A program made the translations under genes and the position numbers. DNA of 6,285 nt. Origin: Lysobacteraceae bacterium (GTDB taxonomy: Bacteria > Pseudomonadota > Gammaproteobacteria > Xanthomonadales > Xanthomonadaceae). Below are positions 4,478 to 6,285 of this stretch, piece by piece. How positions within the stretch are numbered: the stretch's first letter is position 1; each line of letters starts with the position of its first letter. The stretch spans positions 1 through 6,285 of the forward strand of contig JAGNNB010000182.1 in the NCBI GenBank assembly GCA_017990865.1, read 5' to 3'. Below the pieces are notes generated by a model, which did not search any database, was not told the origin of the DNA, and worked only from the letters and a program-made list of their open reading frames with translations.

Positions 4478-5734
4478 TCAACCCAGCAGCGCGCGGACTT
4501 TGCGCAGCGCGGCGGCGAAGGCGTCGATTTCGTCGTGCGTATTGTAGAACGCGAACGAGGCGCGGCAGGTCGCCGGCACGCCGAAACGCTGCATCAGCGG
4601 ATGCGCGCAGTGATGGCCGGAGCGCACCGCGACGCCCTCCAGATCCAGCAGCGTCGCCAGATCGTGCGCATGCGCGCCTTCGACCAGGAAACTGATCACT
4701 GCGGCTTTTTGCGGCGCGCGGCCGACGATGCGCAGGCCGTCGATGGCGTCGAGCGCTTCGGTGGCATGCGCGAGCAGTTCCATTTCGCGCGCGGCGATAT
4801 GATCCATGCCGATCTCGCGCAGATAGTCCACCGCCGCGCCGAGTCCGATATGTCCGGCGATATTCGGCGTGCCCGCTTCGAAGCGATGCGGCGGGTTGTT
4901 GAAGACCGTGCCCTCGAAACGCACTTCCTTGATCATTTCGCCGCCGCCGAGAAACGGCGGCATCGCGGCCAGATGCTCGCGCCGCGCCCACAGCGCGCCG
5001 GTGCCGGTCGGGCCGCACATCTTGTGGCCGGTGATCGCGTAGAAATCGCAGCCGAGCGAGGGAATATCCAGCGTCATATGCGGCGCGGCCTGCGAGCCGT
5101 CGATCACGGTGACGATGCCGCGCCGACGCGCTTCGCGGCAGATCTCATGCACCGGATTGATCGTGCCCAGCACGTTCGAGACGTGGGTCAGGCCGAGGAG
5201 TTTCACCGCGCCGGTCATCTTCGCGTATAGCGCGTCGAGATCGAGCGTGCCGTCGTCGTGAATCTCGGCGACCTCGATGCGCGCGCCGGTGCGCTGCGCG
5301 ACCAATTGCCACGGCACGATGTTGGCGTGATGCTCCATGCGGCTAAGTAACACCACATCGCCCGCTTTCAATCGCGGCAACGCCCAACTGTAGGCCACCA
5401 GATTCAGCGCGAACGTCGTGCCGCTGCACAGTACCAACTCATCGCGGTGAACGTTGAGGAAGCCGGCGAGCTTCGCGCGCGCGGCTTCGTAAGCGTCGGT
5501 CGCTTCCGTGCCCAAGGTGTGAACGGCGCGGCTGACGTTGGCGTTATGGCGGCGATAGAAATCGTCCACCGTTTCGATGACCGACGCCGGCTTTTGCCCG
5601 GTGTTCGCCGAATCGAGATAGATCAGCGGCTTGCCGTTGACCGTACGGGTCAACAGCGGAAAATCGGCACGAACGGCGGCCCAGTCGCGGTCGCCGCTGT
5701 CGTTATTGTGCGCGTCGTTCGCGGTCGCGGTCAT
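4478..5734 (-). CDS. sufS: Cysteine desulfurase SufS
   Basis: A 418-residue class V-fold PLP enzyme of the group II (SufS) cysteine desulfurases. It removes sulfur from L-cysteine as an enzyme persulfide, releasing alanine, and feeds the SufBCD scaffold in the cytosol. Visible landmarks: IYLDSANTGQKP (38-49), the histidine stacking on PLP in MEHHANIVPW (133-142), IDGSQAAPH (211-219) with D212 binding the pyridine nitrogen, the Schiff-base lysine in TGHKMCGPTG (235-244, K238), and the active-site cysteine in RSGHHCAHP (371-379, C376) on the short loop diagnostic of SufS rather than IscS. The length is normal and all catalytic residues are present. ATG 5734 overlaps the sufD stop as ATGA and has GAGGA 9 bp upstream; an apparent N-terminal extension of the frame into sufD is only a shadow. 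No sufE or sufU sulfur acceptor is visible in the window. Confidence 0.96.
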   Translation of the reverse strand: MTATANDAHNNDSGDRDWAAVRADFPLLTRTVNGKPLIYLDSANTGQKPASVIETVDDFYRRHNANVSRAVHTLGTEATDAYEAARAKLAGFLNVHRDELVLCSGTTFALNLVAYSWALPRLKAGDVVLLSRMEHHANIVPWQLVAQRTGARIEVAEIHDDGTLDLDALYAKMTGAVKLLGLTHVSNVLGTINPVHEICREARRRGIVTVIDGSQAAPHMTLDIPSLGCDFYAITGHKMCGPTGTGALWARREHLAAMPPFLGGGEMIKEVRFEGTVFNNPPHRFEAGTPNIAGHIGLGAAVDYLREIGMDHIAAREMELLAHATEALDAIDGLRIVGRAPQKAAVISFLVEGAHAHDLATLLDLEGVAVRSGHHCAHPLMQRFGVPATCRASFAFYNTHDEIDAFAAALRKVRALLG

Positions 5735-6285
5735 GGCGCGTGGTCCTCGATGCGCGCGAGCGCGCCATCCAATGCGGAAGCCATCGTCTGCCGCAAAGCT
5801 TCGTCGTCGATCGTGTTCAGCAATTCGCGGCAGAACGCGGCGGTCAACATCGCGCGCGCTTCGGCTTCGGGCAAGCCGCGCGAGCGCAGATAGAACAGCG
5901 CGGTCGGGTCGAGCTGACCGACGGTCGCGCCGTGCGCGGCCTTCACTTCGTCGGCGTGGATGACCAGCACCGGCTGCGTGTCGATTTCCGCGTTCGCCGA
6001 GAGCAGCAGATTCTTGTTGGTCAGATTCGCATCGGTACCGTCGGCGCCTTCGCGAATCACGATGCCGCCGTGGAACACGGCGCGACCGCGATCGGCACCG
6101 AGTCCGCGCCAACGCAAATCGCAGGCGGTGTTTCGCGCGATATGCTCGATGCCCAGGCGCATGTCGATATGGCGCTTGCCGTCGGCGAGCAGTACGCCAT
6201 GCGCCGCCAGCGTCGTGCCTTCGCCTTCGAGTCCCACCGTCAATTCGTGACGGGATAAGGCGGCGCCGAGTTTCAGAGCGAGCCG
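5731..6285 (-). CDS. sufD: Fe-S cluster assembly protein SufD (C-terminal 184 residues)
   Basis: The C-terminal part of SufD; the gene continues beyond the right edge. SufD pairs with SufB and the ATPase SufC in the SufBC2D scaffold that builds Fe-S clusters. The visible chain runs through the right-handed beta-helix (LTVGLEGEGTTLAAHGVLLA, then HIARNTACDLRWRG and AVFHGGIVIREGADGTDANL), the LTNKNLLLS segment and the highly conserved C-terminal block with DEVKAAHGATVGQLD (112-126 of the fragment) and LFYLRSRGL (130-138). The histidine of AAHGAT (fragment position 118) matches the residue implicated in cluster assembly in E. coli SufD. The final ~45 residues are the usual helical C-terminus. SufD rather than SufB is chosen because the gene directly precedes sufS and the sequence is shorter and less cysteine-rich than SufB; confusion is unlikely. 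A TTG at 6243 is internal, not the start. Confidence 0.93.
   Translation of the reverse strand, partial: RLALKLGAALSRHELTVGLEGEGTTLAAHGVLLADGKRHIDMRLGIEHIARNTACDLRWRGLGADRGRAVFHGGIVIREGADGTDANLTNKNLLLSANAEIDTQPVLVIHADEVKAAHGATVGQLDPTALFYLRSRGLPEAEARAMLTAAFCRELLNTIDDEALRQTMASALDGALARIEDHAP

Noticed and set aside
3829..5230. Long plus-strand ORFs (288 and 294 codons) opposite the GNAT and sufS genes
   Set aside because: They are antisense shadows caused by high GC at third positions; the sequences are Arg/His-rich without recognisable domains.
4478..6112. 544-codon minus-strand frame extending sufS upstream
   Set aside because: The extra 126 residues are Arg-rich out-of-frame translation of sufD. 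The real start is ATG 5734, with a ribosome binding site and the usual SufS N-terminus.

Overview
The window looks like chromosomal DNA from a GC-rich gammaproteobacterium, most likely of the Lysobacteraceae/Xanthomonadaceae (Lysobacter or a relative). The basis is a sufD-sufS-GNAT-Rieske gene order of the kind I associate with that family, and short palindromic repeats of types I associate with these genomes (GTAGGAGGGGC, GTCATTCCGGCGAAAGCC, CGTAGGGCGCATAAGC, CATAGGGTGCGCG). No database could be consulted, so the taxonomy is an inference.

Positions 1-1600, plus strand: the 3' end of an acyl-CoA dehydrogenase of the ACAD10/ACAD11-like type. A repeat-filled 339-bp intergenic region follows, then a complete aminoglycoside-phosphotransferase-fold kinase. 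This pair corresponds to the two halves of the fused animal proteins ACAD10/11 and probably acts in the catabolism of hydroxylated acyl chains.

Positions 1601-3188, plus strand: an accessory insert with less of the CG-rich (gcg/tcg/cgatcg) texture of its flanks. After about 250 bp without a convincing gene there is a tight two-gene operon. The first gene encodes a 173-aa protein of unknown function that looks like an internally deleted member of a larger family. The second, 2 bp downstream behind a perfect Shine-Dalgarno sequence, encodes a 269-aa protein with a zinc-ribbon HNH nuclease-type N-terminus. This is the best candidate for an undescribed system here, though nothing in the sequence proves its role.

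Positions 3189-3499: a gene-free convergent region full of inverted repeats. One pair of 26-bp arms has a single mismatch.

Positions 3500-6285, minus strand: the distal end of a suf (iron-sulfur cluster assembly) operon, read from right to left. It contains the sufD 3' part, sufS (cysteine desulfurase), a GNAT acetyltransferase and a Rieske-type [2Fe-2S] protein. Adjacent genes overlap by 4 bp (sufD/sufS as ATGA, GNAT/Rieske as GTGA) or are 25 bp apart (sufS/GNAT), so they are probably co-transcribed and translationally coupled. SufS extracts sulfur from cysteine, SufD belongs to the SufBC2D scaffold, and the two terminal genes are accessory members with unproven roles.
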